DNA of 32,758 nucleotides from Candidatus Brevifilum fermentans (GCA_945877125.1 CAMCQT010000045.1:1-32758); one strand, 5' to 3'; positions 25,036 to 32,715 are shown, numbered from the stretch's first letter. Notes: a model not told the origin generated them from the letters alone. A program made the numbers and translations.

Positions 25036-25599
25036 ATGGACAACTCAATTTTTACCGGACAAATTCAGTCGGTCATGCAGAAGCTCATGTTTAGCCTGCT
25101 TGATAGATTGATCAAAAAACTCGATGCCGATGGACAGACCAGCCAGACCACGACAACCGCCGCGCAGTCGACTGCATCCACAACTTTTGGAAGCCAGCCT
25201 GTCACCGGAGATTTTTCCAGCCTGATCAATCAGGCGGCGCAAAAATATAACGTTGACCCGGCGTTGGTGCAAGCCGTAGTTAAGGCTGAATCTAATTTCA
25301 ACCCCAATGCCGTTTCGTCGGCGGGCGCGCTTGGATTGATGCAGCTTATGCCAGGCACAGCCAGCGATCTGGGCGTGACCAATCCGCTTGACCCGGCGCA
25401 GAATATTGATGGCGGCGTGCGCTACATCAGCCGATTGCTCACGCATTACAACGGCGATGTAAAACTGGCGGTCGCGGCTTACAACGCCGGTCCCGGCGCC
25501 GTGGATCGTTACAACGGAATTCCGCCTTATCAGGAAACCCAAACTTATGTCACTCGCGTATTGGGCTATTTCAACTCCAGCAAGGAATGGCAGGCGTAA
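25036..25599 (+). CDS. Lytic transglycosylase, flagellar
   Basis: A GH23/SLT-type peptidoglycan lytic transglycosylase of 187 residues. The catalytic glutamate is E85 in VVKAESNFNP, followed by GALGLMQLMPGTA, INGGV-type IDGGVRYISRLL and AVAAYNAGPGAVDRY, which are the classic SLT motifs in order. The first 60 residues are a hydrophilic Thr/Ala/Gln linker with no signal peptide, so export through the flagellar apparatus is likely. It occupies the place held by ylxF in Bacillus-type operons. Its job would be to open the wall for the rod, like the muramidase half of FlgJ. Confidence 0.92.
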   Translation: MDNSIFTGQIQSVMQKLMFSLLDRLIKKLDADGQTSQTTTTAAQSTASTTFGSQPVTGDFSSLINQAAQKYNVDPALVQAVVKAESNFNPNAVSSAGALGLMQLMPGTASDLGVTNPLDPAQNIDGGVRYISRLLTHYNGDVKLAVAAYNAGPGAVDRYNGIPPYQETQTYVTRVLGYFNSSKEWQA

Positions 25600-25601
25600 C
25601 C

Positions 25602-26000
25602 ATGAGCGATTCACTGTTTTCAGACAACGCAACGCGCATTGCTAAAGTTGCCTTGGATGGACTCAGTCTGCGTCAGCAAGCCATCAGCCGCAATCTGGCA
25701 AATGTGGATACTCCCGGATTCAAGGCGCAGACCGTAAATTTTCAAGAGACTCTCGATCGGATGGTTGACCCGGGCAGTTTGTTGCCGTTGAAATTAACCG
25801 ACGAGGACCATCTGACAACTGCCACAGCCGAAACTGGATTTTCCTTGTCTTTGCGCTCGGGTGGCACCCTGCGGGCTGACGAAAACAATGTTGATATTGA
25901 TGTCGAAATGGCTGATATGTCTGAAGCTGGCATCCAGTATCAGGCGGTTAGTCAGGCGATCTCCAAAAAATTATTGCTTCTTAAAACATTGACAAAGTGA
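25602..26000 (+). CDS. flgB: Flagellar proximal rod protein FlgB
   Basis: A rod protein, 132 residues, with the axial N-terminal motif ALDGLSLRQQAISRNLANVDTPGFKA and the FlgB-type C-terminus (NNVDIDVEMADMSEAGIQYQAVSQ, residues 98-121 approximately). The start was placed at ATG 25602, two bases after the transglycosylase stop; an earlier in-frame ATG at 25587 has a ribosome site too close to use. flgB is normally adjacent to flgC, but here it follows fliJ and the transglycosylase. The stop overlaps the fliK start (TGATG). Confidence 0.94.
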   Translation: MSDSLFSDNATRIAKVALDGLSLRQQAISRNLANVDTPGFKAQTVNFQETLDRMVDPGSLLPLKLTDEDHLTTATAETGFSLSLRSGGTLRADENNVDIDVEMADMSEAGIQYQAVSQAISKKLLLLKTLTK

Positions 26001-28204
26001 TGATGGACATGATTCTTCAACAGATATTCAAATCTTCTCAACTGGATGGGATGTTGCCGAAATCCCAATCCGCGGATTCTGAAATAACTCAGTCTCCGGT
26101 TTTTGGAGAGATCTTGAAGGATGAAGAAAAGAAACTGCAACAAGCTCAGGAAATTAACGCGCTTTCTGTAGCGGGCATACTTTTAGCCATGCAAGCCCCG
26201 CTGATTGCAGAATCAACGCCTGTAATTAATGCCAGCTATGGCAGCAAAACTGGAAATTCTGAAAAGCAGCCTGCGCCGAAAGTCGAATCTGCCAAACAAA
26301 TGATCCCTGCGCTCATTGCAGAAGCTGCTCAACCCATCAACAAAATATCAGAAATGCCAGTTGCGGTTCTCTCAGATGCAGTCAATCAAAAATTTGTTGT
26401 GGACGGGAAGCCAGTTGAAGTTCAGCCCCGCGTTGTTGTGTCTGCGCCAACCGTGCCAGAAAAAGAAATGGTTCAGCCTGCCGCACTGGCTCAAAATGAA
26501 AAACCAGAAATGCCAGCCACCGTTCGCGCGGATGTAGCCAGCGAGAAGCCTATTTTGGAAACGAAGTCAGTTGAATCTCAGCCCCGCGTTGTGGTGTCTG
26601 CGCCAGCCGTGCCAGAAAAAGAAATGGTTCAGCCCGCCGCACTGGCTCAAAATGAAAAACCAGAAATGCCAGCCACCGTTCGCGTGGAAGTAATCAGCGA
26701 GAAGCCTATTGAGGAAGCCAAGACAGTTGAATCTCAACCCCGCGTTGTTGTGTCTACGCCAACTGTGCCAGAAAAAGAAATGGTTCAGCCCGCCGCACTG
26801 GGTCAAAATGAAAAACCAGAAATGCCAACCACCGTTCGCGCGGATGTAATCAGCGCGAAGCCTGTTTTAGAAACCAAGACAGTTGAAGCTCAACCCCGAG
26901 TTGTTGTGTCTGCGCCAACCGTGTCAGAAAAAGAAATGGTACAGCCTGCGACATTGGGTCAAAATGAAAAACTGGAAATGCCAGCCACCATTCGCGCGGA
27001 AGTAATCAGCGCGAAGCCTATTTTGGAAACGAAAGCAGTTGAAGCTCAACCCCGCATTGTTGTGTCTGCGCCAGCCGTGACGGAAAAAGAAATGGTTCAG
27101 CCTGCCGCACTGGGTCAAAATGAAAAACCAGAAATGCCAGCCACCGTTCGCGCGGAAGCCAGGACCGTTGAATCGCAGCCCCGCGTTGTTGTGTCTGCGC
27201 CAACCGTGCCAGAAAAAGTGATGGTTCAGCCTGCCACACTGGGTCAAAATGAAAAACCAGAAATGCCAGCCACCGTTCGCGCGGAAGCCAAGACAGTTGA
27301 ATCACAGCCCCGCGCTGTTGTGTCTGCCCCAGCCGTTCCAGAAAAAGAAATGGTTCAGCCTGCCGCACTGGGTCAAAATGAAAAACCAGAAATGCCAGCC
27401 ACCGTTCGCGCGGAAGCCAAGACAGTTGAAGTGCAGCCCCACGTTGTTGTATCTGCACCAACCGTGCCGGAAAAAGCAATGGCTTTGCCTGAGGCGAATG
27501 TTCAAAGTGAAAATATTGAGATAACGACTGCTCTGCGCGCGGAAAGTGAAAAGCCAGAGGCGCAAGTAAATGCCTGGGTTCAGCAACCAGTTAGCAGAGT
27601 AGGCAAAGAAGCGGAAGCGCCAGAAGTCGCAGTGGTTGTGGCTGAGTCTCATAATCAAAACGAAAAAATATCCGCTGATGAAATGCAGGACGTTGATCTA
27701 GCCGCTGTGCCCACTGGCTTTGTTAATGAAGCGGTTGTGATAAAGACGGCTGAGAAATTACCGGCGACCCAGGTTAATGCACAGGCGGCTGAAGTGATTG
27801 AGCAAGTGATGAGCCAGATGAAGGTGAAGATTAAAAGCGGAAGCACATCAATGAGCCTGCAATTGAACCCCAAGGAATTGGGCGCGATTGAGGTGCAGAT
27901 GGTCAGAAATGCGCAGGGTGTCAGTGTAACTTTCTTTATAGAACAGGCAAGCACAGGACAGTTGCTTGAGTCTCAGATGAGTAATTTGCGCCAGTCACTA
28001 AAGGATGCAGGCGTACAACTCATAGGTCTTAATATCAGCCAGCACGATCAACCCAAACAGGAAGGAGGATTTTTTAGGCAGGACCCGCAGTTCAATCAAA
28101 CCTCTCAGCGCAACGCTTTCCAGACCGAAACAGCAAGCATGGAAAGGGAGTTGCCGGAACGAATTGGCGGGTTGTTATCAAATGAAGTTGATTATCTAAT
28201 CTAA
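26000..28204 (+). CDS. fliK: Hook-length control protein FliK with internal repeats
   Basis: FliK is secreted during hook growth, measures hook length and switches the export gate to filament substrates. The protein is about 734 residues, far longer than the typical 400. The N-terminal part is acidic and Pro/Ala-rich. Residues from about 139 to 510 are eight imperfect tandem units. The conserved FliK C-terminal switch domain (about 598-685) contains LQLNPKELGAIEVQMV and a following helix with LRQSLKDAG. Candidate starts are GTG 25997, ATG 26000 and ATG 26003; ATG 26000 overlaps the flgB stop. The repeat array probably sets the length of the ruler region. Confidence 0.92.
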   Translation: MMDMILQQIFKSSQLDGMLPKSQSADSEITQSPVFGEILKDEEKKLQQAQEINALSVAGILLAMQAPLIAESTPVINASYGSKTGNSEKQPAPKVESAKQMIPALIAEAAQPINKISEMPVAVLSDAVNQKFVVDGKPVEVQPRVVVSAPTVPEKEMVQPAALAQNEKPEMPATVRADVASEKPILETKSVESQPRVVVSAPAVPEKEMVQPAALAQNEKPEMPATVRVEVISEKPIEEAKTVESQPRVVVSTPTVPEKEMVQPAALGQNEKPEMPTTVRADVISAKPVLETKTVEAQPRVVVSAPTVSEKEMVQPATLGQNEKLEMPATIRAEVISAKPILETKAVEAQPRIVVSAPAVTEKEMVQPAALGQNEKPEMPATVRAEARTVESQPRVVVSAPTVPEKVMVQPATLGQNEKPEMPATVRAEAKTVESQPRAVVSAPAVPEKEMVQPAALGQNEKPEMPATVRAEAKTVEVQPHVVVSAPTVPEKAMALPEANVQSENIEITTALRAESEKPEAQVNAWVQQPVSRVGKEAEAPEVAVVVAESHNQNEKISADEMQDVDLAAVPTGFVNEAVVIKTAEKLPATQVNAQAAEVIEQVMSQMKVKIKSGSTSMSLQLNPKELGAIEVQMVRNAQGVSVTFFIEQASTGQLLESQMSNLRQSLKDAGVQLIGLNISQHDQPKQEGGFFRQDPQFNQTSQRNAFQTETASMERELPERIGGLLSNEVDYLI
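26414..27571 (+). repeat. Eight-unit coding tandem repeat in fliK
   Basis: Unit starts are at about 26414, 26570, 26726, 26882, 27038, 27167, 27296 and 27425. The first four units are 156 bases (52 residues). The next three are 129 bases (43 residues) because they lack the ISxKPILET segment. The last is diverged and partial. The core reads QPRVVVSAP-x-VPEKEMVQP, then QNEKPEMPATVRAE. DNA identity between units is high, so unit number is likely to vary between strains. Confidence 0.93.
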
Positions 28205-28231
28205 AAAATATTTTTTGAAAAAGGAGAAAAA

Positions 28232-28651
28232 ATGCAAGTAACCAGTACTTCAAGCATCAATCAGTTGTTGGCGAATACCACTGCCAAGACCAGCAGTTCC
28301 ACCGCCAGCGCGCTCGATTCCAATCAGTTCATGCAGATCTTGATGGCGCAGTTAACCCACCAGAATCCGCTTGAACCGATGGATAGCAATGAGATGATGA
28401 GCCAGTTTTCACAGCTCAATTCTCTTCAAGAGTTGAAGGACATCCATACGGCAATGGACAAAGTGTCCGCTTCAAACCAGACCACCTATTTGACCAGCCT
28501 GATCGGCAAAATGGTCAAAGCCACCCGTTCCGACGGAAAAATTGTGGAAGGCGTTGTGGATGGCGTTTCGGTTGATCAAGATGTCCCGCAGATTCTCATC
28601 GGCGATGAAACCGTGGACTTAACCAATGTCCTCGAAATAAAAGGAGCGTGA
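28232..28651 (+). CDS. flgD: Hook cap protein FlgD
   Basis: FlgD is the scaffold at the hook tip that is needed for FlgE assembly. The 139-residue protein contains the family signature FMQILMAQLTHQNPLEPMDSNEMM followed by SQFSQLNSLQEL (together residues about 30-66), then a short domain with SLIGKMVKATRSDGKIVEGVV. It lacks the Ig-like insert of enterobacterial FlgD, but it is close in size to the short FlgD of Bacillus, so it does not look truncated. AAAAGGAG gives a strong ribosome site. Confidence 0.93.
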   Translation: MQVTSTSSINQLLANTTAKTSSSTASALDSNQFMQILMAQLTHQNPLEPMDSNEMMSQFSQLNSLQELKDIHTAMDKVSASNQTTYLTSLIGKMVKATRSDGKIVEGVVDGVSVDQDVPQILIGDETVDLTNVLEIKGA

Positions 28652-28656
28652 TTAAT

Positions 28657-29082
28657 ATGGCAGATCCATTTCACGTTCAACTTGGACGGGTAAATGGCGT
28701 TGGCGAACAGCCTGTAAAACCGGTCAGCACGGTTACCCCTGTGCCAGGGACAAGTTTCGCGGAGACGCTTGAAAATGTTCAGAGCGTTCGATTTTCCAAC
28801 CATGCACAAAGCCGCATGCAAAGCCGCGATATTAATTTGAGCAGCGATAACGTAAGCCGTCTTTCAGATGCAATTGACAAGGCTGAAAAACGCGGCGGAA
28901 AATCTTCGCTGGTCATGGTGGATGATTTGGCTTTCATTGTAAACATTCAGAGTCGTACTGTTGTCACAGCATTGGACAAGAATCAGCGCGGCGAAGGTGT
29001 GTTCACTCAAATTGACAGCGTCGTTTTTGCTGATCCGGCAGAAGATAGCGCCGTGAAATCCTTGATCGATCTAAAAGGATAA
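28657..29082 (+). CDS. Flagellar operon protein, TIGR02530 family
   Basis: About 141 residues, matching the conserved but uncharacterised 'flagellar operon protein' family found between flgD and flgE in Firmicutes and others. Family features seen are RFSNHAQSRMQSRDINLS, an A-x-x-KAEKRGGKSSLVMVDDLAFIV block, then SRTVVTALD and a final VFTQIDSVVFADP. ATG 28657 is preferred over GTG 28648, which is only one base from the AGGAG site. It overlaps neither neighbour but is closely spaced after flgD. The function is unproven; an assembly role in the hook is suggested by context. Confidence 0.88.
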   Translation: MADPFHVQLGRVNGVGEQPVKPVSTVTPVPGTSFAETLENVQSVRFSNHAQSRMQSRDINLSSDNVSRLSDAIDKAEKRGGKSSLVMVDDLAFIVNIQSRTVVTALDKNQRGEGVFTQIDSVVFADPAEDSAVKSLIDLKG

Positions 29083-29101
29083 TCTGTTTTTCAAAAAACC
29101 A

Positions 29102-29128
29102 CAGGCTGGCCCTCCTGGAGGAAGCCTG
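29102..29128 (+). promoter_or_regulatory. Hairpin in the flgE leader
   Basis: CAGGCT pairs with AGCCTG, with an inner CCTC/GAGG around a CTG loop, in the 73-base gap before flgE. No T-run follows on the plus strand. Read on the minus strand, the hairpin is followed by TGGTTTTTT and would resemble an intrinsic terminator. It could be an mRNA processing or stability element ahead of the abundant hook protein. Confidence 0.5.
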
Positions 29129-29155
29129 AAAACTAACCTATTAGGAGAAAATATA

Positions 29156-30409
29156 ATGATCCGCTCAATGTACACCGCTATTAGTTCTTTAAGTCTTCAA
29201 CAGAAATATTTGGATGTCGTTTCCAACAATCTCGCAAACGCCAATACGATCGGCTTCAAAGCCAGTCGGGTGCTTTCTCAAGACCAGTTCGCTCAAATGA
29301 TGAGCCCCGGCTCGGCGCCCACCACAACTCAGGGCGGCACAAATCCCACCCAGATCGGTCTCGGCGTAAACTTGGGATACATCTCTTCTAACTTTACTCA
29401 AGGCGTTCTGCAAAGTACTGGCAGAAATATGGATTTGGGTATTCAGGGTGACGGCTTCTTCGTCTACGGACAGGATGTCGGCCGCCGCTATTCACGCGAA
29501 GGTTCCATGAGTCTTGATATGGAAGGCAATCTGGTCAATTCAGCCACTGGTTTGCGAACACAGGGTTGGTTAGCCGACGCAACTGGCGCTATTGATACCG
29601 ATTTGGCCGTGAGCGATATCCAAATTGCCACCGATAAAACTTTAGCAAAGGCCACGGCAAGTGTAACTTTGGGCGGCAACCTGAGCGCAAATGCGGCGGG
29701 TGGAGATACAAACATTATCTCGATGGGTGTCTACGACTCTTTGGGCGCCATGCAAACCGCTTCGGTTCGTTTTACTCGCGGAGGCACCGCCGCTGTGCCG
29801 ACCAATGTCTGGACCTGGCAGGTTATGGATACCACCGTTACTCCGGCAGTCGCTGGGACAGGTGACGGCACGATCACTTTTGATGCCAACGGCCAGATCG
29901 ATTTGACTGCCTCGACGACGGGTGCCGCGATCAGTATTCCTGTCTCAGCTGGCGCGGATCCACTCGCCCCGACTCTTGATTTTTCCAATCTGACGCAGTT
30001 GGCTGCCGCTGATACAGCAACCGTCACCAGCCAGGATGGTCTGCCCGCGGGTTCTGTATCCGATGTATTCATCTCTCCCAACGATGGCATTATTTCTCTG
30101 ATGTATTCGAACGGAATGATCGAGCAGGTTGGTCAGGTGGCGCTGGCTCGTTTTACAAATCCCACGGGTTTGATGAAGGCGGAAGACACCAGTTTTATCG
30201 CGGGCTTGAATTCAGGCGATGCTCAAATTGGTGTTGCATCCACCGGTGGGCGTGGATCCATTGCCTCCGGAAACCTCGAAGCCTCGAACGTGGACATGGC
30301 ACAGGAGTTCACCAACATGATCCTTGCCCAGCGTGGTTTCCAGGCTTCTTCTCGTGTGATCACCACATCAGATGAGATATTGCAGGAACTGGTCAACTTG
30401 AAGCGCTAG
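29156..30409 (+). CDS. flgE: Flagellar hook protein FlgE
   Basis: FlgE polymerises into the flexible hook. The 417-residue protein has the axial N-terminus (MYTAISSLSLQQKYLDVVSNN, then LANANTIGFK), the core motif DLGIQGDGFFVYG, beta-rich middle domains, and the hook/distal-rod C-terminus (GNLEASNVDMAQEFTNMI, LAQRGFQASSRVITTSDEIL). The length and the middle domains favour FlgE over FlgG or FlgF. There is no cysteine, so a lysinoalanine cross-link of the spirochaete type is not expected. A strong AGGAG site lies eight bases before the ATG. It is the last flagellar gene in the window and is followed by a bidirectional terminator. Confidence 0.93.
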   Translation: MIRSMYTAISSLSLQQKYLDVVSNNLANANTIGFKASRVLSQDQFAQMMSPGSAPTTTQGGTNPTQIGLGVNLGYISSNFTQGVLQSTGRNMDLGIQGDGFFVYGQDVGRRYSREGSMSLDMEGNLVNSATGLRTQGWLADATGAIDTDLAVSDIQIATDKTLAKATASVTLGGNLSANAAGGDTNIISMGVYDSLGAMQTASVRFTRGGTAAVPTNVWTWQVMDTTVTPAVAGTGDGTITFDANGQIDLTASTTGAAISIPVSAGADPLAPTLDFSNLTQLAAADTATVTSQDGLPAGSVSDVFISPNDGIISLMYSNGMIEQVGQVALARFTNPTGLMKAEDTSFIAGLNSGDAQIGVASTGGRGSIASGNLEASNVDMAQEFTNMILAQRGFQASSRVITTSDEILQELVNLKR

Positions 30410-30420
30410 TCCGTAAATAA

Positions 30421-30494
30421 TCCACAGATTATGCAGATTTCACAGATTGGAATTTTTTAGCGAAAAATCTGCGTAAATTGGCGCAATCTGTGGA
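30421..30494. repeat. Intergenic inverted repeat (CCACAGATT type)
   Basis: TCCACAGATT at 30421-30430 is the exact inverse complement of AATCTGTGGA at 30485-30494. Inner arms ATGCAGATTT and AAATCTGCGT pair 9 of 10. The words match the repeats at 7723-7814 and 30613-30678, which suggests one dispersed family. Confidence 0.7.
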
Positions 30495-30498
30495 TAAA

Positions 30499-30536
30499 AA
30501 AAGCACCTCATGTGATGATCTCACTGAGGTGCTTTT
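30499..30536. terminator. Bidirectional intrinsic terminator
   Basis: AAAAGCACCTCA and TGAGGTGCTTTT are a perfect 12-bp inverted repeat, extended inward by GTGA/TCAC. A T-run on one side and an A-run on the other make it usable in both directions. It lies between convergent flgE and the PIG-L gene. Confidence 0.88.
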
Positions 30537-30612
30537 ATGTTTGTGTTATCGGGCGTAATTTGCAAGGTCGCTAAATTTTTCTTGGCCAGTGTTTTGAAAG
30601 TCGAAAATTTAA

Positions 30613-30678
30613 CCAGAGATGAACAAAGATGAACGGAGATTTAAGGCGATGAATGTGAATATCTTTGTTTATCTCTGT
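30613..30678. repeat. Intergenic inverted repeat (AGAGATGAACAAAGAT type)
   Basis: The left arm CCAGAGATGAACAAAGAT (30613-30630) and right arm ATCTTTGTTTATCTCTGT (30661-30678) pair at 16 of 18 positions around a 30-base centre. It belongs by sequence style to the same group as the repeats at 7723 and 30421. Together with the previous two entries it fills the 304-base gap between flgE and the PIG-L gene. Confidence 0.68.
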
Positions 30679-30713
30679 TTATCATGGTGAATTTGAACTT
30701 AAGAAACGCCCTC

Positions 30714-31346
30714 TTAACCTTCAAACTTGCCGACAATTCTCAAAATATCAAAGCCTTCCGCAAATGGGACTTCTGCCAGCGCGCCATGCCGCACCATAAT
30801 CGAGCGGGTAACTTCGCTATTGAAATAATATCGGTCGCGGTACGTTTCATATTCTGAGAGCGCTTCAACTTTTTTCTTTACATCTTCTTCGGAGACTTCC
30901 ACTAAAAAGTTCGGAAAGAATCCGTACGAAGAGCGCACAACGTCAAAGCCTAAAACGGTGATGCCGCGGAAGGCGCGCAGGGCTTCATCTGTCATGGTGA
31001 GATGATCCTGGTGAACATCCTGTTTCGAGTGGACAAAGATCAGGTCAGGTTTGAAATCTTTGCGAAGTTTCAGGAAATATTCCAAAATTTCCTGTCGCGC
31101 ATCGGGAAAGACGCGCGTGATAAAAGGTCCGAAGACGATCTTTTCTTCGGGCACACCCAGCACTTTCATGGATTTGATATGCTCGCCTTTTACGTTTTTC
31201 AGGTCAGGGTTTTTTTGATTGTCTGAAAGCGTGACGCACAAAAAATCTGTTTGCTTTGCGATGTGATGAATCAAAGCGCCGCACCCGATCTCAATATCAT
31301 CAGGATGCGCGCCGAGGAAGAGGACTTTTTTACCGAAGAAATTCAT
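30714..31346 (-). CDS. PIG-L/LmbE family deacetylase
   Basis: A zinc-dependent N-acetyl-sugar deacetylase-type enzyme of 210 residues. The N-terminal zinc motif AHPDD (residues 13-17) with IEIGCGA and the later HSKQDVHQDH give the expected metal-binding His/Asp set. Family members act on N-acetylglucosamine derivatives such as GlcNAc-PI, mycothiol or bacillithiol precursors, or on antibiotic precursors; the substrate cannot be told here. The single plausible ATG has no Shine-Dalgarno, because the 41-bp palindrome lies just upstream. It follows the methyltransferase on the same strand. Confidence 0.9.
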   Translation of the reverse strand: MNFFGKKVLFLGAHPDDIEIGCGALIHHIAKQTDFLCVTLSDNQKNPDLKNVKGEHIKSMKVLGVPEEKIVFGPFITRVFPDARQEILEYFLKLRKDFKPDLIFVHSKQDVHQDHLTMTDEALRAFRGITVLGFDVVRSSYGFFPNFLVEVSEEDVKKKVEALSEYETYRDRYYFNSEVTRSIMVRHGALAEVPFAEGFDILRIVGKFEG

Positions 31347-31359
31347 GGTTGGTAAATGG

Positions 31360-31400
31360 TAATTGGTGATTGGTAATTACTAATTACCAATCACCAATTA
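31360..31400. repeat. 41-base perfect palindrome
   Basis: A 20-base arm at 31360-31379 (made of TAATTGGTGATTGGTAATTA) is the exact inverse complement of 31381-31400, with one C between them. It fills nearly the whole gap between the methyltransferase stop and the PIG-L start on the minus strand. It could be an inserted mobile palindrome or a cruciform/transcript hairpin. Confidence 0.85.
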
Positions 31401-31405
31401 CGACT

Positions 31406-32206
31406 CTATTTTGTCGCCAAAATGCCGCCGACGACTTTGGTCATCACCAATTTGCCGTCACGGTCAAGCCACTTCTTCGCCACGGCTTCGATCTTGCCGA
31501 TCAGGGCTTCGTACTCGTCAGCGCCGTTGAACATGGAAGTCCACAGTTTGCGGTCTTCGCCAAGTGAAGCGCGGACGTAATCCATGAACGGCGCAACTTC
31601 GGGGAAGGTTAGGTGGTTCTCGAATTTGTGCAATTCGGTCTTGGCGAAAATTTTGCTGATGGTGTTGAAGATGTCACCTTTGAAGCGCGATGAGCCGGGC
31701 ATGGGCGGAATTGCCGCGCCCGTCGCTTCTTTGATGACGTCGTAGAACATCTGCTTATTCTCAGGCAAGGGACCTGACACGAAAAGCCGTCCGCCAGAAT
31801 TCAGCACCCGATGAGCCTCACCAAACGTAAAGTCGAGGTCTGATGCGTAATAGATGGCGAAGGCGCTGGTACACAAGTCAAATGTATTGTCGGCAAAGTT
31901 GAACGGCTGATTAAAATCCAAAAATTGAAAATCAATATTCGCGCCGATCTTTTTGTTTTTCTCGCGCGCCTTTTCCAGCAGTTCTTCAGAGAAATCACCG
32001 CCAGTGATCTTGGCTTCGCCTTTTGTGTATTCGTTAAAGAGAAAAGATAACTTGCCCGCGCCGCAACCGACATCGAGAATATTCATGCCAGCCTGAGGCT
32101 TGAGCAATTCATTGGTCCACACGTCAATATTGGCGGAGCCATATTTTTCGTGAATATCGATCCGCATGAGCAGGTCTTTGCTGGGTTCCTGATAATCAAT
32201 TTTCAT
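31406..32206 (-). CDS. Class I SAM-dependent methyltransferase
   Basis: The 266-residue protein has a Rossmann methyltransferase domain of the Methyltransf_11 type: motif I NILDVGCGAGKLSF (about residues 43-56), acidic motif GGDFSE, motif II region FDLCTSAFAIYY, and VLNSGGRLFVSGP. The remaining C-terminal 100 residues are helical and family-variable. The substrate is unknown. GGAG lies seven bases before the ATG. It sits upstream of the PIG-L gene on the same strand, separated by a palindrome. Confidence 0.88.
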   Translation of the reverse strand: MKIDYQEPSKDLLMRIDIHEKYGSANIDVWTNELLKPQAGMNILDVGCGAGKLSFLFNEYTKGEAKITGGDFSEELLEKAREKNKKIGANIDFQFLDFNQPFNFADNTFDLCTSAFAIYYASDLDFTFGEAHRVLNSGGRLFVSGPLPENKQMFYDVIKEATGAAIPPMPGSSRFKGDIFNTISKIFAKTELHKFENHLTFPEVAPFMDYVRASLGEDRKLWTSMFNGADEYEALIGKIEAVAKKWLDRDGKLVMTKVVGGILATK

Positions 32207-32220
32207 TTGTCTCTCCTAAT

Positions 32221-32271
32221 GTAGTGACGACTTTAGTCGTCCGTTTTATAAGCGACTGAAGTCGCTACTAC
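32221..32271. repeat. Inverted repeat (GCGACTGAAGTCGC type)
   Basis: The left arm GTAGTGACGACTTTAGTCGT and right arm GCGACTGAAGTCGCTACTAC pair at about 16 of 20 positions around a short AT-rich centre. Each arm is itself near-palindromic (GACTTTAGTC; CGACTGAAGTCG). It lies in the gap between the methyltransferase and HIT genes. Confidence 0.7.
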
Positions 32272-32334
32272 GAAAAACTATCTTAAGGATTATACCAAAA
32301 GCACTTCAAAATTCAACGACTGAATTTTGAAGGC

Positions 32335-32715
32335 TCATTTACGTTTATTTTCCTCCCGACTTAGCCAATACCGAATTCCTTTGCCTGCAAGCGGCTCATC
32401 TTTGTAGCGCGGAATAACATGCAGGTGCGCGTGAAGTACATGCTGTCCGCCAACTGTGCCGCAATTCCAGCCCAGGTTATATCCGTCGGGATGAAATGTT
32501 TGGTCGAGTAAGGTTTTTGCTTGATGGATCATATCGTGCAGGGCATTCCACTCTGCGGGTGTGAGGTCAAAAACAGTTTCGCGGTGTGCGCGTGGAACGA
32601 TCAGACCAGAACCAATCAAAATGGATTCTTCTTTCTGTAAAAATACGCACAGATCGTTTTCAAGAATGGTCTGGGTTCCATCGGCTAGGCGGTCACAAAA
32701 ACGGCAGTCACTCAT
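32335..32715 (-). CDS. HIT family nucleotide hydrolase
   Basis: A histidine-triad protein of about 126 residues that hydrolyses or transfers nucleotidyl groups. The HIT motif HVLHAHLHVIPR is near residue 98. An upstream pair of cysteines (DCRFCDR) with a later histidine (PRAHRE) forms the zinc-type site seen in many HIT proteins. The start was moved to the second ATG (32715) because AAGGAG precedes it at eight bases, while the ATG at 32739 has none. The physiological substrate is unknown; Ap4A-type or AMP-conjugate hydrolysis is typical. Confidence 0.92.
   Translation of the reverse strand: MSDCRFCDRLADGTQTILENDLCVFLQKEESILIGSGLIVPRAHRETVFDLTPAEWNALHDMIHQAKTLLDQTFHPDGYNLGWNCGTVGGQHVLHAHLHVIPRYKDEPLAGKGIRYWLSREENKRK

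Noticed and set aside
26414-27571. CRISPR array
   Set aside because: The regular repeats are in frame, 129-156 bases long with no unique spacers, and translate into one continuous FliK protein.
26567-27658. Several long minus-strand open frames opposite fliK
   Set aside because: They arise from the repeat units read in antisense, show repeated low-complexity His/Phe/Trp patterns, and have no ribosome sites or family features.
28232-28651. FlgD as a truncated gene
   Set aside because: It lacks the Ig-like insert of enterobacteria, but short FlgD proteins of about 140 residues are normal in Bacillus-type systems, and the signature is complete.
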